DNA of 64,000 bases from Chinchilla lanigera. Its lineage: Eukaryota > Chordata > Mammalia > Rodentia > Chinchillidae. Of the stretch, positions 33,128 to 44,334 are shown one piece after another; position 1 is the stretch's first letter; each line of letters begins with the position of its first letter. Below the pieces are notes generated by a model that worked only from the letters and a program-made list of their open reading frames with translations, did no database searches and was not told the DNA's origin. The stretch lies in assembly GCF_000276665.1 (NCBI RefSeq), contig NW_004955469.1:11843112-11907111 (forward strand), in the 5' to 3' direction. Position numbers and translations under genes: made by a program.

Positions 33128-34166
33128 AAAATTTAGAATTTTTTAAGAAGCCAGCAAGTGGATTCCCACATCAGGAAAACAGAATGAACACAAGTAAACA
33201 ACATTATGCTGCACCTCAAACTTCTAGAAAAAGAAGAGCAAGTCAAGCACAAAGCCCAAAGAAGGGAGGAAATTATAGAGATCAGAGAAGAAATAAATGT
33301 AACTGAGACTAAGAAAACAATAGATACTGTGAAAGGGAAAAAACTGCTCAAATGGGAAAGAACAGCTGGGATGAGGGAAAGGAGAAAAAAAGAGAAAGAA
33401 GGAAGGTTAAAAAAATAAGTATATTTATATACACAAGATAGCTAAGATAATTGTAATACTAGTTTCTATTAGTTTATTGAAAGGAACAGTTAGTGTGTAA
33501 TTGTTTGATCAAGCTTGCATGCCTCTGTCTGGTTGTCTGAGCAACTACTTTGAGGATAGTGGTAGGTAGGATAACAATCATTGTTGATTTCCTAATGCCT
33601 TGTTTTGAAATTCTGTATTATTTTTATTGTTTTTATGTTGTTTTGTTTATGCCTTTGTTTTGTTATCTTGTTTTTGATATTTTCTTTTTAAAATTAAAGA
33701 AAAAAGAAAATATATATGTCTATACAAGGGTAGCTGAGATAAGTGAAATGCTGATGTCTATTGGTTTATTGAAAGGAACAGTTAATGCTTATTTTTTTTC
33801 TTTTTTTTGACCAATTTTACATATTTATACCTGGTAATCAGAACAACTAATTTGAAGACAACAATATGCAGTAGAACAACTATTACTGAATTCCTACCAT
33901 CTTATTTGATGAAGCTCTGTATCATTTCTAATTTTTTTATTACTTGTTATTGTTTTTAATTGTTTGATCAATCCTGCATTCTTACATCTGGTAATCTGAG
34001 CAACTTTGTTGAAGACAACAATATGTAATATAACAACCATTGTTAATTCCTATCATGTTATTTTGAAATCCTGTATTGTTTTTATTGTTTTTGTATTGTT
34101 TTGTTTTGTCTTCATTGTTGTTATTTTGTTATTTTTTTCCCTTTTAAAATAAAAAAATGAAGCCAC
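33128..34166 (+). mobile_element. L1-B element, internally deleted and with a doubled 3' UTR
   Basis: The left part (about 33165-33320) encodes the ORF2 linker region between endonuclease and reverse transcriptase: a frame starting Met-Leu-His-Leu-Lys-Leu-Leu-Glu-Lys-Glu-Glu-Gln, then an Arg-Glu-Glu-Ile and Glu-Thr-Lys-Lys-Thr run. It then jumps straight into the L1-B 3' UTR (GATACTGTGAAAGGG at about 33325), skipping all of the reverse transcriptase. The 3' UTR is present twice: TTTATTGAAAGGAACAGTTA occurs at 33473 and 33765, with an A-rich tail-like stretch at 33690-33715 between them. The likely TSD is TGTATTCATTTG (33116-33127) and TGTGTTTTCATTTG (34167-34180), imperfect. Confidence 0.78.
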
Positions 34167-34509
34167 TGTGTTTTCATTTGCTTGTTTGATTTTTTTCCAA
34201 ACAGGTTTTTAATCTCTATTTTGCCTGCTACAATTCTTTTCTAATGACTTTGTGACAATATCATCTGGTGGATTACCAATGGTTTTACACATTTGTAACA
34301 TCTTCTGTTCATCTATATAGCATTTGTACAGTTCTCAACTTCATGACATCATAAGCAAACACACCAAAACTAGGAGGGGCACACCATATTGTGGGCCTGT
34401 GCTATGATCTGCCTATTATAATCTCCCACTGGGCTGTAGGCATGATGGCATGTTTTATAAGTTGGCAATGCAACTGCTCTACTTTCATCAACTTCAATAG
34501 GACCTGACT

Positions 34510-34690
34510 CACTCATGTCAAGTGCTTACAGTGCCCCATGGCCATATCAAGACCTTTGCATGCATTACTACACGCAGTCTTCATAACAGCTCTATGAAGT
34601 TAGTGCTATTACTGACCTCCATTTTTCTCAGCTAAAGAAACTGAGGCTTAGAAAGTTTAAGGACCTTCCTTCAAATTATCTGACTGGCAA
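34510..34690 (-). mobile_element. MIR-class SINE, antisense
   Basis: Reverse-strand landmarks: CATAACAGCTCTATGAAGTT, CTCCATTTTTCTCAGCTAAA, GAAACTGAGGCTTAGAAAG, then GACTGGCAAATGACAG. Confidence 0.78.
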
Positions 34691-34694
34691 ATGA

Positions 34695-35245
34695 CAGTTC
34701 TGTCAGACTTCAAAATCTATGTTGATATCCACTACAGTATTTTGCTTCTTGTGGATTTCATGGAAAATTTTCTGTGCAATGTATCTGGTTCTGAGTTCAG
34801 TGGTTCTGGGAAACACTGGCTGAGGTTTTGTCACCAACATAATGATGTTCCCCATACCTATTGTCCATCTCTCTGTAAGTGCTACAAGAGAAAGCACGGC
34901 TGTTTTTCCTTTCCACAATCCTATTTCCCACTTGGTAATACTGAAAAGAGATTCACTCAAAAAGAGTCTGTGGGGCAAATGTTAAGATACTCTTCATAAT
35001 TTTAAAACTCCTAAAAAAAAAAAAAAAAACCTCCTTCTAAAGATGCCTTTAAAGTCACTCAGAAACGCATCCAAGAATAGTCAGTTCTTGAGAGAGCTTG
35101 ACCAAGGTATTTAATGATACCCAGGTGATGTCTTACTTACAAAGAATGGGAGACAGATATAGGAATTTTGTCCCCTGGAATACTTGATGTCATGAGGATT
35201 TCAAGATTACAGTGCTGTATCCAAAGAGCATCATAGCAAAACATC
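34695..35245. other. no gene recognised
   Basis: Two opposite frames (34691-34999 plus, 34703-34978 minus) overlap almost completely; neither has a domain. A 16-bp A run lies at 35013-35029. Confidence 0.45.
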
Positions 35246-35249
35246 TTAG

Positions 35250-35490
35250 TAGGGAGCAAGAGGTGTGTGTTATGTTGTGTAACTATAACAAAATACAAGA
35301 ATCTGGGTAATTTATAAAGAAAAGAGAAATGTATTTAGCTCACAGTTTTAGAGATTCAAAAGCATAAAGCCAGCATCTGCTCAGCTTTGGTGAAAGCCTC
35401 TTGGTAGATGACATCACAGTGAAGGGCGTGTGTAGAATATACCACATGGCAAGAGAGAGAAAGTCAGAGACCAGGGAGTGGCCAAACACT
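35250..35490 (-). mobile_element. older MaLR LTR, antisense, left part
   Basis: Contains TGTAACTATAACAAAATACA, AGAATCTGGGTAATTTATAA and AGAAAAGAGAAATGTATTTA, the MST/MLT-type antisense start. Broken at about 35490 by a SINE and continued at 36183. Confidence 0.75.
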
Positions 35491-35601
35491 TTCTTTTCTT
35501 TTTTCTTTTCTTCCTTCCTTTCTTCCTCTTTCTTTCTTTCTCCTTTCTTCCTTTTTTCCTTAATCCCCCCACCTCTCTCTTTCTTTCTTTCTTTCTTTCA
35601 T
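35488..35601 (-). repeat. polypyrimidine tract (reverse of a SINE tail)
   Basis: About 110 bp of TTCTTTT, CTTCC and TTTC units lie at the 3' end of the antisense dimeric SINE, probably its expanded A-rich tail. Confidence 0.85.
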
Positions 35602-35685
35602 TCTTGGCAGTATTGGGATTGAATCCAAGGCCTCTGCACTGAGCTACACCCACAGCCTTTTATTTTTTATTTTGAAATAGGGTCT
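35602..35685 (-). mobile_element. B1-ID dimeric SINE, antisense, ID-side part
   Basis: The plus strand reads TTGGCAGTATTGGGATTGAA, TCCAAGGCCTCTGCACTGAG, CTACACCCACAGCC, then TTTTTTATTTTGAAATAGGG, the reverse order of an ID joined to the end of a 7SL unit. Split by the LTR at 35686. Confidence 0.8.
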
Positions 35686-36079
35686 ATTTTAGTTATTTTA
35701 TTTGTGGCTGGAATAAAATACCCAACACTCACAACTTACGGAGGAAAGGTTTATTTTGGCTCACAATTTGTAGAGGTTTCAGTCCATAGTCAGCTGGCTC
35801 CGAGGCAGGGTGGCAGGCAGAGGGGCAGGATAGAGGCAAAACAGTCCATAGCATGAAGCAAGAAGCAGAGCAAACAAGTGAAGCGGGAGGGATATAGACT
35901 GCTCCAGGCCACACCCCCAGTGATCCACTTTCAACCCGAGTTCATCTTCCAACACCACATTGAACTATAAATTCAACAGTAGACTAAGCCATTGTTGAGT
36001 ATTATGCCTCTGTGATCCAAGCACCTCCCAAAAGCCCCACCTATGAGCACGTGAGACACCTAGATATAAACCATAACAG
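35686..36079 (-). mobile_element. younger ERVL-MaLR solo LTR, antisense, inside the SINE
   Basis: Runs from about ATTTTAGTTATTTTATTTGT to CTAGATATAAACCATAACAG. The short duplication GGTCT/TGTCT flanks it (35681-35685 and 36079-36083 region). Shared boxes are GGAGGAAAGGTTTATTTTGG and CAGTCCATAGTCAGCTGGCTCC. Confidence 0.8.
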
Positions 36080-36182
36080 TGTCTCACTAAGTCATCCTGT
36101 CTGGGCTTGAACTTTTTGATCCTTCTACTTTAGCCTCCTACAGTGCCGGGATTACAGGTATCTGCCACTATGCCCAGCGTTG
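36080..36182 (-). mobile_element. B1-ID dimeric SINE, antisense, 7SL-side part
   Basis: GTCTCACTAAGTCATCCTGT, CTGGGCTTGAACTTTTTGAT, TTTAGCCTCCTACAGTGCCG, GGATTACAGGTATCTGCC and CCCAGC complete the unit opened at 35602. Confidence 0.82.
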
Positions 36183-36390
36183 CTCTTTTTATTATAAACC
36201 ACTTTCAAGGGAACAAAGCTACTCCTGGAAGACCTGATCCATTCTCACAAGACAGCTTATTCCATTCATGGAGGTGGAGCCCCTTCATGACCTAATTGCC
36301 TTAAACTAAGCCCTACAGCTTCCACAAGTTTGATCCACAACCAAGGCCCAAACTTCTGCCACATGAAGCTTTGAGTGCCAAGCTATAGTT
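36183..36390 (-). mobile_element. older MaLR LTR, antisense, right part
   Basis: Continues the LTR broken at 35490: AAAGCTACTCCTGGAAG, GATCCATTCTCACAAGACAG, CCATTCATGGAGGTGGAGCC, CCTTCATGACCTAATTGCC. Confidence 0.72.
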
Positions 36391-36391
36391 G

Positions 36392-37315
36392 GTAATTTGC
36401 ATGACAGTCTTATTACCATGATCCTCTCCTTCACCACCACACCTAAGCATAAGACAATCCTCACACACCAGTATGCTCTCTATTCTGCATGCAGCCTTTA
36501 GGAAGAAACATTTCCTTGACAGCATTTGCAAATCATGTTTTCGCTTTCATCCTCTAGAATAATTTACACCACAGAAATTCTCCCATATGTCAAAGCTGGT
36601 CTCCTCACTTTGCTTGGAGGAGGGAAACAGCAAAGAAGAACATAGTTGCAGAGCAGTTTAAACCAGAGCATGTGTAAATATTATAGCAACATCTTCTTAG
36701 TATAATGCTCAAGAACTTTTTGTTCCTGCAGGCTTCACTTCGTTTCTAAAGCAGAGATGATTTTGCATTAAGCATCTGGCTTGACATGAAAAATAGAGCA
36801 ATGCAGCTGAAATGTAGCCTAATATCCCAGCTTTTGATAAAACTAACTCCCTAACTGTTATTTCACATTATACTCTGCATTAGCTAACTGATTCCCACAA
36901 CAGCACTAAGAGGATGCAAGCAGAAGTATTACCTGGCTGTACAAACTTCCATTGTCTGTAGATGGCTGTGCACATTATGTGTCTACTTCATTTGACTGGT
37001 TCATTAAGGGATACCTATTGAGCAATGTTGACGAAAGGTGAGATCATGTCATGAAATGACAATGGGACTTGTCTTACCCTTTCTAGGCCTCCCAGACATA
37101 TATGCTCCCAAGCAGGTACACACTAGCCAGTCTTCACTCATAAGCAGAACAGAGCCCAGATGCATTGACACACTCCACTCCCCTGCTCTGAAGTTACGTG
37201 AGCTTGCCAGGAGTCTACAAGGGACAAAGTATAGGTTCACAAGGGACAAGGAGTTTTCAACCTTGTATTTTCCCTGGGAATGTCCACATTTCAGTCTTCT
37301 ACTAGACTTAAATTC
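36392..37315. other. no gene recognised
   Basis: Unique-looking sequence. The part at 36700-36920 is free of repeats and AT-moderate, but I see no exon. Confidence 0.45.
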
Positions 37316-37317
37316 TG

Positions 37318-37472
37318 AACCAGGCAAGGTGGTGCACACTTGTAATCTCAGCACTCAGGAGGCTGAGGCAGGAGGATCGTTGTGAGTTTGAGACCAGCCC
37401 AGGCTACAAAGTGAGCTCAAGGCCAGCCTGAACTATATAGTGAGACCCTGTATCAAAAAAACAAAAAAAAAA
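37318..37472 (+). mobile_element. B1 SINE
   Basis: ACCAGGCAAGGTGGTGCACA start, GCACTCAGGAGGCTGAGGCA, the internal duplication CTCAAGGCCAGCCTGAACTA, ACCCTGTATCAAAAAAAC and an A tail. Confidence 0.93.
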
Positions 37473-37474
37473 TT

Positions 37475-38230
37475 TCTAAACTAATCATAATTCACTATTA
37501 TTCTTATTAGGAGATGAGGAGAAAAGAGGGGGATCACATCTAAATAAGGTATGTAGAGTATGAAAACAAGCATTGGGAATATCACATCCTCTGAAAAGTC
37601 TTCACTTTGTTATACGGATAAACTTGCACACATCCTTTTAAGTGTTCCTGAGAGATGTTATCCTAGGAGTGTGCATGTCACAAACCTCAAAAGGCAACAT
37701 CCAATATGGCTCCCAGTAGGACAGAAATCTTTACATCTCCCTGATCTACCTTGAAGCCCCATGAAGCTTGCTCTTCCTCCTTCCTACTTTAACATCCACA
37801 CTCCTTGGCCTGGGACTGCTCCCACTGTTCTTTATGTCTCCAAGTCTCAAAATCTTGCTCCATGAGGGCGCCAGAATTCCAACAGCTGCTATACTCTATG
37901 GACCTTTTGGACAAGCACACAAACAGTCCAGTGCTACCACCTGTCTGGGACTGTAGTCACCTGACACCATCCCCCACACTATCTCAGTTATTTTGCCACA
38001 GTTTTAGAACAGCTGCGGCACTATCTGCCCAACGCTTGTTTCACCTCTCATCTCTATTTCGCACACCTTGCTTCCACAAAGCTATTACTGTGGGCCTCTC
38101 CACTGTTGCCACCAACACCTCTTCCCAGCTGGACAACTGAGGTGCACACTCGCAGTCAGGCTTCTGCACATATCATACTATAGGACACAGTTATCAGCAC
38201 AGCTGCACAGTGGACTTAGCTTTCATCCAT
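37475..38230. other. no gene recognised
   Basis: About 750 bp of unique-looking sequence. Overlapping frames in three plus-strand phases (37768-38256) suggest a chance low-stop region, not a coding exon. Confidence 0.4.
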
Positions 38231-38234
38231 GGTT

Positions 38235-38402
38235 CTTGGCACTGGACACACGTTAGAATCACTTGGAAAGCTTTGAAAACATACAAGCTTGAGTCCTGTG
38301 CCCAGAAATAATGATTTAACTAGGCTAGAGTAGGGTCTGGGCATTGCTTGTGCTTTGTTGAGTGTTACTGATGTACACCTAGGACTGAGAACAACAGTTC
38401 TA
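38235..38402 (+). mobile_element. MER5A hAT DNA transposon remnant
   Basis: Order of boxes: CACGTTAGAATCACTTGGAA, AGCTTTGAAAACATACAAGC, AGTCCTGTGCCCAGA, AATGATTTAAC, TAGGGTCTGGGCATTGC, GACTGAGAACAACAGTTC. This matches MER5A in sense orientation. Confidence 0.75.
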
Positions 38403-38404
38403 TT

Positions 38405-38960
38405 ATCTTCATATCTCTCCCTAAATCTGAGGCATGGATAGTGCTTAGCAATTTAACAGGCTACATCAGACACATACAAATTAATGGGATACTTATTCAA
38501 CTTAATGGAGTATATATGTAACACCTTCACATTCATATGTCCCTAAGAACTGCCCTTGTGGTGCTTGCTCTTCATCTGATTGCCCAGGGGATGGACAGTG
38601 GGTACTGACTTAAGCACTATGTTCCAGGATCCCTAACATTGTCAGAACTCTGAGGACTAAACAGTCACAACTGAAAATCTATTCTCATAGTTTTGGTCGA
38701 CGTGAGGCAGGAAGTGGTCCACAAGTTCATTTTGGGGTGATGAACTGTGGCTCTTCCATCAAAATGAAGAGTGGCCAATGTGTCTTTCCCTCTTACATTT
38801 AAAAGTCATTTTCTACCCATTCTTGGTGAATGGGGAGTGTCGTGGGGGTCATACGAATAATCAGATGTGAAGCCACTGTATCTCTATGCTGCTGTCTGGC
38901 TCTGAGAGCCTATCCTGATCACCTACAAAAAGGTCCTGGCTGGGTGGGTATGGGAGAAAG
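38405..38960. other. no gene recognised
   Basis: Nothing assignable. Confidence 0.4.
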
Positions 38961-38964
38961 AGCA

Positions 38965-39220
38965 AGAGACTGTGAATCCAAACCCTAATTACAGGTTCAC
39001 CAGTTAGCTGTAACTTTACCCCCAGTGGCACAACTTCATAATGAAGGGCATGGAGTAGGTGATGCGCTTGTTTGAATTCCAGCTCCAACACCTCCACGCT
39101 GTGCAAATTGAAGGTAGCTATGATTATCTAATCATAGAGTCCTTTTGAGGATTAAATGAAGTAATGCATGTAAAGCTACTTAGCACAATGTCATGGTAAG
39201 TAATTAATGTTTTCTAATAA
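38965..39220 (+). mobile_element. MIR SINE, nearly full, degenerate
   Basis: Sense landmarks include ACTGTGAATCCAAACCCTAA, CACCAGTTAGCTGTAACTTT, then TTTTGAGGATTAAATGAAGT, AATGCATGTAAAGCTACTTA and GCACAATGTCATGGTAAGTA. An insertion-like stretch (39030-39110) separates the halves. Confidence 0.72.
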
Positions 39221-39639
39221 TGCACGTAAAAGTTTTCACTTTGCATAACTTTAAAAATTATTTAAGGGATTAAAAAGCAGAGAGGACCATGGGAAGACAT
39301 ACTAATCATGGCCTTTACGGTTAATTTGGAGGTGGAATAAGGAGTCTGTGAAGAAGAAATAAATTGAAGAAGACAAATGACTTTCTAGTCCTCATCCAAT
39401 ACCTCTGTCTTGTGAGTACTGAGGAAAGCTTTCTCTTAGATTCAACAAAAATTAACTTTTCTCATTCGCCCTCCCTCTAAAAAAGGGGGAGCCAAGAAGA
39501 AGAGGAGTACCCTGAAGCAGACAATTCCCAAAGGACATGAGCCAAGAGAAAAGTCTCGAGCCAAGAAAAAGGTTTCTGTAGTCCCACACATGGTCTCCAG
39601 GGAGCTGTGAGTCTGCAGGACCTCTGATGCCCAAGACAT

Positions 39640-40140
39640 GCACAATCAAGATGCATCACATTTCAGCTGCCAGCTTCTCAAGGGCCACTGCAGCCAAGGT
39701 TGTAAAGAGAAGTCGACTTTGTCCATTAAACAGTAGAGTAAAATCACTCCACTGCTCCACACGAGCAGCGTTTCTCAAGTGTAGGCTGTGATAGTTCCGA
39801 ATCAACTCAACCCCCTCACGTCCTTAACTTGACTTGTAGCTGAACACCACTCAGAGAAAAGAAATTTTCTCTCACCTTTGGTAAATAAAAAGAAAAAAAA
39901 AAATCAATAAAATAATTTCCAATCTGTTCCTTACAACTCGATGCCCCACTGATCAGAGTAAGTTGGGAACAAACGCATTAGCTCTGAGAGAAAACAGCTC
40001 TCAGAAATAAGATTTGATCTAGCTGGCTGAGCAGTTATTATGCTTGAAATTCTCTGTGCCATATTTGCCAGTCAATAGAGCACACAGGGACGCAGACTGC
40101 AGGGACCAGCCTCCCCTCTGACACCAGCTTCCAGCCTGCA
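39640..40140. promoter_or_regulatory. candidate conserved noncoding element
   Basis: A 500-bp repeat-poor stretch with unusual CpG-bearing words (GTCGACTTTG, GAGCAGCGTTTC, CTCACGTCC, GGGACGCAGACTG) and balanced composition in an otherwise repeat-rich window. Conservation is only guessed from its look. Confidence 0.22.
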
Positions 40141-40144
40141 TCTG

Positions 40145-42584
40145 TAATTGCTATCAAGATCATCAAACCATCCAGTGACATCAGGAAAAAGCTTAATTCT
40201 CACCAAAATGAAGCAACAACTTGTTTGTAGCAAAATAATAGGGCTGCCCTTGAGACCGGCTTCTCAGATTGGAAATACTAATTTAGTTCCTGCTAGTCTC
40301 TGCCTTGCCCAGCCTATATGGGGCCCAGAGCCCCACAGTCTGCAATCCACCCCTGACCAAGAGTAATGGGACCCATCACACTCAGTGCACTCTTGCTCGG
40401 TTGGGGTGGCCCATATATAGAGTGATGCCTGGGCCTTTGATGTCCATTCCACAATTACTCTATGACCCATCTGACTGTGAGAACACCATTCCTAGAGACC
40501 TGGGTGTTTATTCATAGGATAGAGAGGCTTTGGGGATACTGACAGCCTACCCTTCTCAGGGTCTGTGCTCCACAGTCTCTCAGTCCTGGCTTCTCCCTTT
40601 CCATACTTGTCCTTTTCCACCCCCACCCGTGTCTCCATTCCAGCCCCTGAATGATGAGAGACATTTGGGTTTTGTGTAACTTGCTTTGCTTTGTTCTTAT
40701 TTTTCTTTGTTCTGCTCCAAAATAATCTACTCTTGGATCAAGTCTTGGAACTCTTGGAACTCTCTATATGGTCTTGGACAAAACACCAAATACTACACAA
40801 GCCACACAAAACTTGAAAGATTGCAGGCTACATCTGAACAGCACTGGCCGGCATGTGCTCCTCAGCAAGTCAGTTTACCAGCAGTCAGCATTGACTTTAT
40901 ATTTCAGGTTTACATAGTGTGATGTGGACATCTTGCACCCAGCCTTATCCTTATTTCTAGGACAGGCACTCAGCCTCCTTATTGGGAGTGTAGGCTACTG
41001 ACTCCCTCCTTGGAAGAAGTGTCCCTGGCCCCTGCTCCATGAGCTGGGCTGGTCACAGTAATGACTGGCTGACATGGGGTTAACTCCCTTGCTTCAAGGT
41101 GGGGCCACCTATGCAATACCATTTCCACTCCAAGGCATTCCATGAAAACACACAGAAACTGAGCGCCAGCTCAGACTACATCTTTGTATTTTTTCCCCCT
41201 ACCATGTTCTGATTCTCTCTTTCCCTTTCTCAGGGATACATTTTCTTAATAAATCCCTTGCAGAGGCATTCCCAAGCCCTTACTCAGGCTCTGCTTTGAG
41301 GGAACCCAACACAAGGCAACTAGGGCACTATGTGGTAAACATATTGGAGCAGGTGCAAGGCAAAGGCACAGGAGGACGTTGGGAGGCTGCTGCAACCCTG
41401 TTAAGAAATGTTGGTTACTTTCTGTTCTACTCTGAAATTCCATGGCTTTCTGAGTAGGAAGCTGTTAGTAGTCACAACAAGCTCATTAACTCAGCTCCAT
41501 ATGTTAGAATTGACATAGGTCAAGCTGGCACACTGAATTGTTTACTCCACTGAAGCTGGTGGCCAGGGAAATAACAGAGCAAAAGCTAAAGTATTTGATT
41601 TACTGGGCAACCAGATCAGAAAAAAATAAAACATCTCCTACTTCTCCAGTGGAGCCTAAACTAAAATTCCACTGGGGATCCAAAGACAGGTCTCTTGATT
41701 TAGTACACTGTTGATGACACATAGATAATCCAGGGAAAATCTGCAACCCTCAGCCATCTTCCTGCTGCCTCCAGCAGTTTTCCCTGTAATCAGCAAGTGC
41801 TAGAAGAATGAAACTTAAACTGGAAGGTAAACCTACTTCAGATCGGAGACATCAAGATGTGTCTAAAACCGTACGGGCCTTGGGCTTATCTGTAACTACA
41901 GTCAGCATGGAGTTTGCGCATTTCCTTTGACAAAGCTAGGTACACAAGTGTTTCTTGAACAGATCTATAGAGACAACCTCAAGAATTTGAAGTTCTTGCT
42001 ATAAAATTTTCTTCTATTTTAATTTTTTATGAAAACCTTTAAAATATTAATCTAAGTGTATTCTGCATTTCATGGATGGCCACTGATAACAGAACACACG
42101 CATGAGATTTCAGGGTCAGTGTTAAAACTGGTTGTTAACCATACTGGCACCTGTGATGGGTTAACCCAGAATTACAAGTGCTACTTTTAAGGAAGAGCCT
42201 ATCAAGCTATCATTCTGTAGATGTGTTCCCATGAGCCTAAAAATGTCCAAAGTTGGTAAATATTGAACAAAATGTTTATTTCTGAAGATAAGCAATATCT
42301 ACAAATTCCAGATATTGGAATTTATTGGATGTTGGATAGTAAGATGGCATTCTGCTACCCTGACACCCCTCACAACAGAGAAGAACACTCTGTGCATAAG
42401 AAATGAAGGCCATCTGTGGAAACACAGATGACCACAGTATTCCCATCCCAGTGCTGTCATGGGTCATTCTTGTGTTATTGCTGTATACTTTTAATTAAAT
42501 ATCACATAAATTATTAAATCAGTGACTGTGGTATTATTTCAACTTGAAGACAGTTCCTACTTTTTATTTCTGGTGGGGATCTTG
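40145..42584. other. no gene recognised; unique-looking sequence
   Basis: About 2.4 kb without assignable repeats. Frames of 60-78 codons (for example 40148-40366, 40686-40922) overlap others on the opposite strand and carry no domain. Confidence 0.45.
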
Positions 42585-42600
42585 AGAAATACTTATGTAT

Positions 42601-42694
42601 GGGTCAGGGATATAGCTCAATGGCAGAAGTGCCTGCCTGACAAGTGCAAGGTCCTGAGTTTGATTCCTGGCACCAAATCAGAAAAGAAAAAAAA
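42601..42694 (+). mobile_element. ID SINE with perfect target-site duplication
   Basis: GGGTCAGGGATATAGCTCAA start, TGCCTGACAAGTGCAAGG, B box GAGTTTGATTCC. The TSD AGAAATACTTATGTAT is at 42585-42600 and 42695-42710 (16 bp, perfect). Confidence 0.95.
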
Positions 42695-42710
42695 AGAAAT
42701 ACTTATGTAT

Positions 42711-43062
42711 TAGTTACCTTTCCTGCGCTTGGTACAAAGTACTTGATTCCTACAACTTAAAGCAGAGGTTCAACTGGGCTCATGGTTTTGAAGGGTTCAG
42801 TCCCTGATCAGCTGGCTCCAAAGCAGAAATGTCATGACAGAAGGGCATAGTGAAGCAAGGATATTCAATGCACTGTGGTCAGGAAGCACAGCAGGGGAGC
42901 AGTGCCAGAGAGGGAGGAAGGACTAACTAAAGATAGTACATAAGGCCGTGCCCCCTTGACCTATCCAGACACACCCGGAAGTGTGCTTTCCAATGGCCTC
43001 AGTGGCTCCCAAGCCAATCACATTGATGCAGTTAATTTAACCATCACAGATTACTAGACACC
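42711..43062 (-). mobile_element. ERVL-MaLR LTR, antisense, degenerate
   Basis: Contains TAGTTACCTTTCCTGCGCTT, GTACAAAGTACTTGATTCC, GGTTCAGTCCCTGATCAGCT and GGCTCCAAAGCAG, shared with the other MaLR copies. The ID at 42601 abuts its edge. Confidence 0.72.
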
Positions 43063-43064
43063 CA

Positions 43065-43480
43065 CAAAAGAGTGACTAAGTATCAAGCCACAAAGGTAGT
43101 ACTGCAAGGAGTTTATAGGGAGACTATCTAAAAGCCCCAGATTACAAGTGACTGTTTGATCACAAAACAAGTCTGTGTACTCATAAATGCTACAACTAGA
43201 AAGCAAAGAAAGGAATTGATTGTCATAAAAACCAGAAAACTTTTATGGAGGAGGGAGGGCAGTGGAGGGCAGAGCAGGGGACATGTACACCCTCTGGGAT
43301 CAAAGGTAATGTTTCTATTGCTTAACCTGAGTGACCAGTTACACAGGGGGTTATTTTCAAACTATTCAGTGTGCTATGCACTTATGTTGCAGCAACAACT
43401 ACCAAAATCAGTGAAGCATTATACTTTCCAAGGAAATATAGATCAATGTGACTACTGTTACAGAAGGAAGGTGTACTGAC
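43065..43480. other. no gene recognised
   Basis: A 107-codon frame (43156-43479) lacks motifs and runs into the following B1, so it is not supported as a gene. Confidence 0.4.
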
Positions 43481-43481
43481 A

Positions 43482-43600
43482 AGCCAGGTGTGGTGGTGCA
43501 TGCCTGTAATCCAAGCACTCTGGAGGCTGAGGCAAGAGACTGAGTGTTCAAGGTCAGTCTGGGCTATACAGCAAGACTTTGTTTCAAAAAAGAAGGGAGG
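43482..43600 (+). mobile_element. B1 SINE
   Basis: AGCCAGGTGTGGTGGTGCAT start, GGAGGCTGAGGCAAGAGACT, GTCTGGGCTATACAGCAAGA and TTTGTTTCAAAAAAGAAGG. It lacks the full internal duplication. A purine tract follows. Confidence 0.9.
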
Positions 43601-43672
43601 AAAGGAGCAACAGAGGGAGGGACAGAAGAAGAGAGGGAGGAGGGTGGGAGAGGGGAAGGAGGAGAAGAAAGT
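43590..43672 (+). repeat. polypurine tract (expanded SINE tail)
   Basis: About 80 bp of GGGAGG, GAAG and GAGA units directly after the B1. Confidence 0.9.
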
Positions 43673-43699
43673 GTTGTCTCAAAATCCAAATTCCTAGTT

Positions 43700-43800
43700 T
43701 GTAAGCAATTAGCTGAGTAACTTAAGTAAATTACATTTCTTCTCCAAGCCTGTTTTCCTATATGTAAAATGGGGATATCATCAATTTCACATTCTGAAAT
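43700..43800 (+). mobile_element. MIR SINE
   Basis: TTAGCTGAGTAACTTAAGTA, TTCTTCTCCAAGCCTGTTTT, CCTATATGTAAAATGGGGAT. Confidence 0.8.
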
Positions 43801-43857
43801 GAGCCTTATGTCACACACTTGTCATTCATTGCTTTGTAGAGTTGAATTTTTGTTGTT

Positions 43858-44002
43858 CTTGTTGAGGCAGGGTCTCACTGTGTAGTTCAGCCAGGCTTTG
43901 AACTCAGTATGTAGCCTAGGCTGGCCTTGAACTCATGGCAATCCTCCTGCCTCAGCCTCCTGAGTACCAGGATTATAGACATGCACCACCACACCCAGCC
44001 TG
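43858..44002 (-). mobile_element. B1 SINE, antisense
   Basis: TTGAGGCAGGGTCTCACTGT, CCTAGGCTGGCCTTGAACTC, CCTGCCTCAGCCTCCTGAGT, CACCACCACACCCAGCC. Includes the duplicated inner part (TTCAGCCAGGCTTTGAACTC). Confidence 0.93.
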
Positions 44003-44334
44003 AAAATATTATAAAAAGGTAAACTCAACATTACTTGGATTTGTTATTTTAACTTAAAACACCATGTCTAACAAAATTAAGTTCTAGAGTCTGAGCAACT
44101 CTGAAATTACTTCCGTTCCCAAGACCCAGAATCTTCCACATTTTCACTAGTCCTGGAACTGCCCCTTCTCAGCCTCTACTCTCAGACTCCAACTCTGGGC
44201 TCCATCTACACCATGGCTTTGCCCTTGGCCTTGCCTAGGTGTGTGACAAGTACTATCTTCACCCTCCAATTTCCCACACACTCTTTCTTCTGCTTTCACT
44301 CCCTTGGCCCAACCCCCTAGCTTAGCACATATTC

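Noticed and set aside
33550..33810. 86-codon hydrophobic frame that could look like a small membrane protein
   Set aside because: It lies within the L1-B 3' UTR and its hydrophobicity comes from T-rich sequence.
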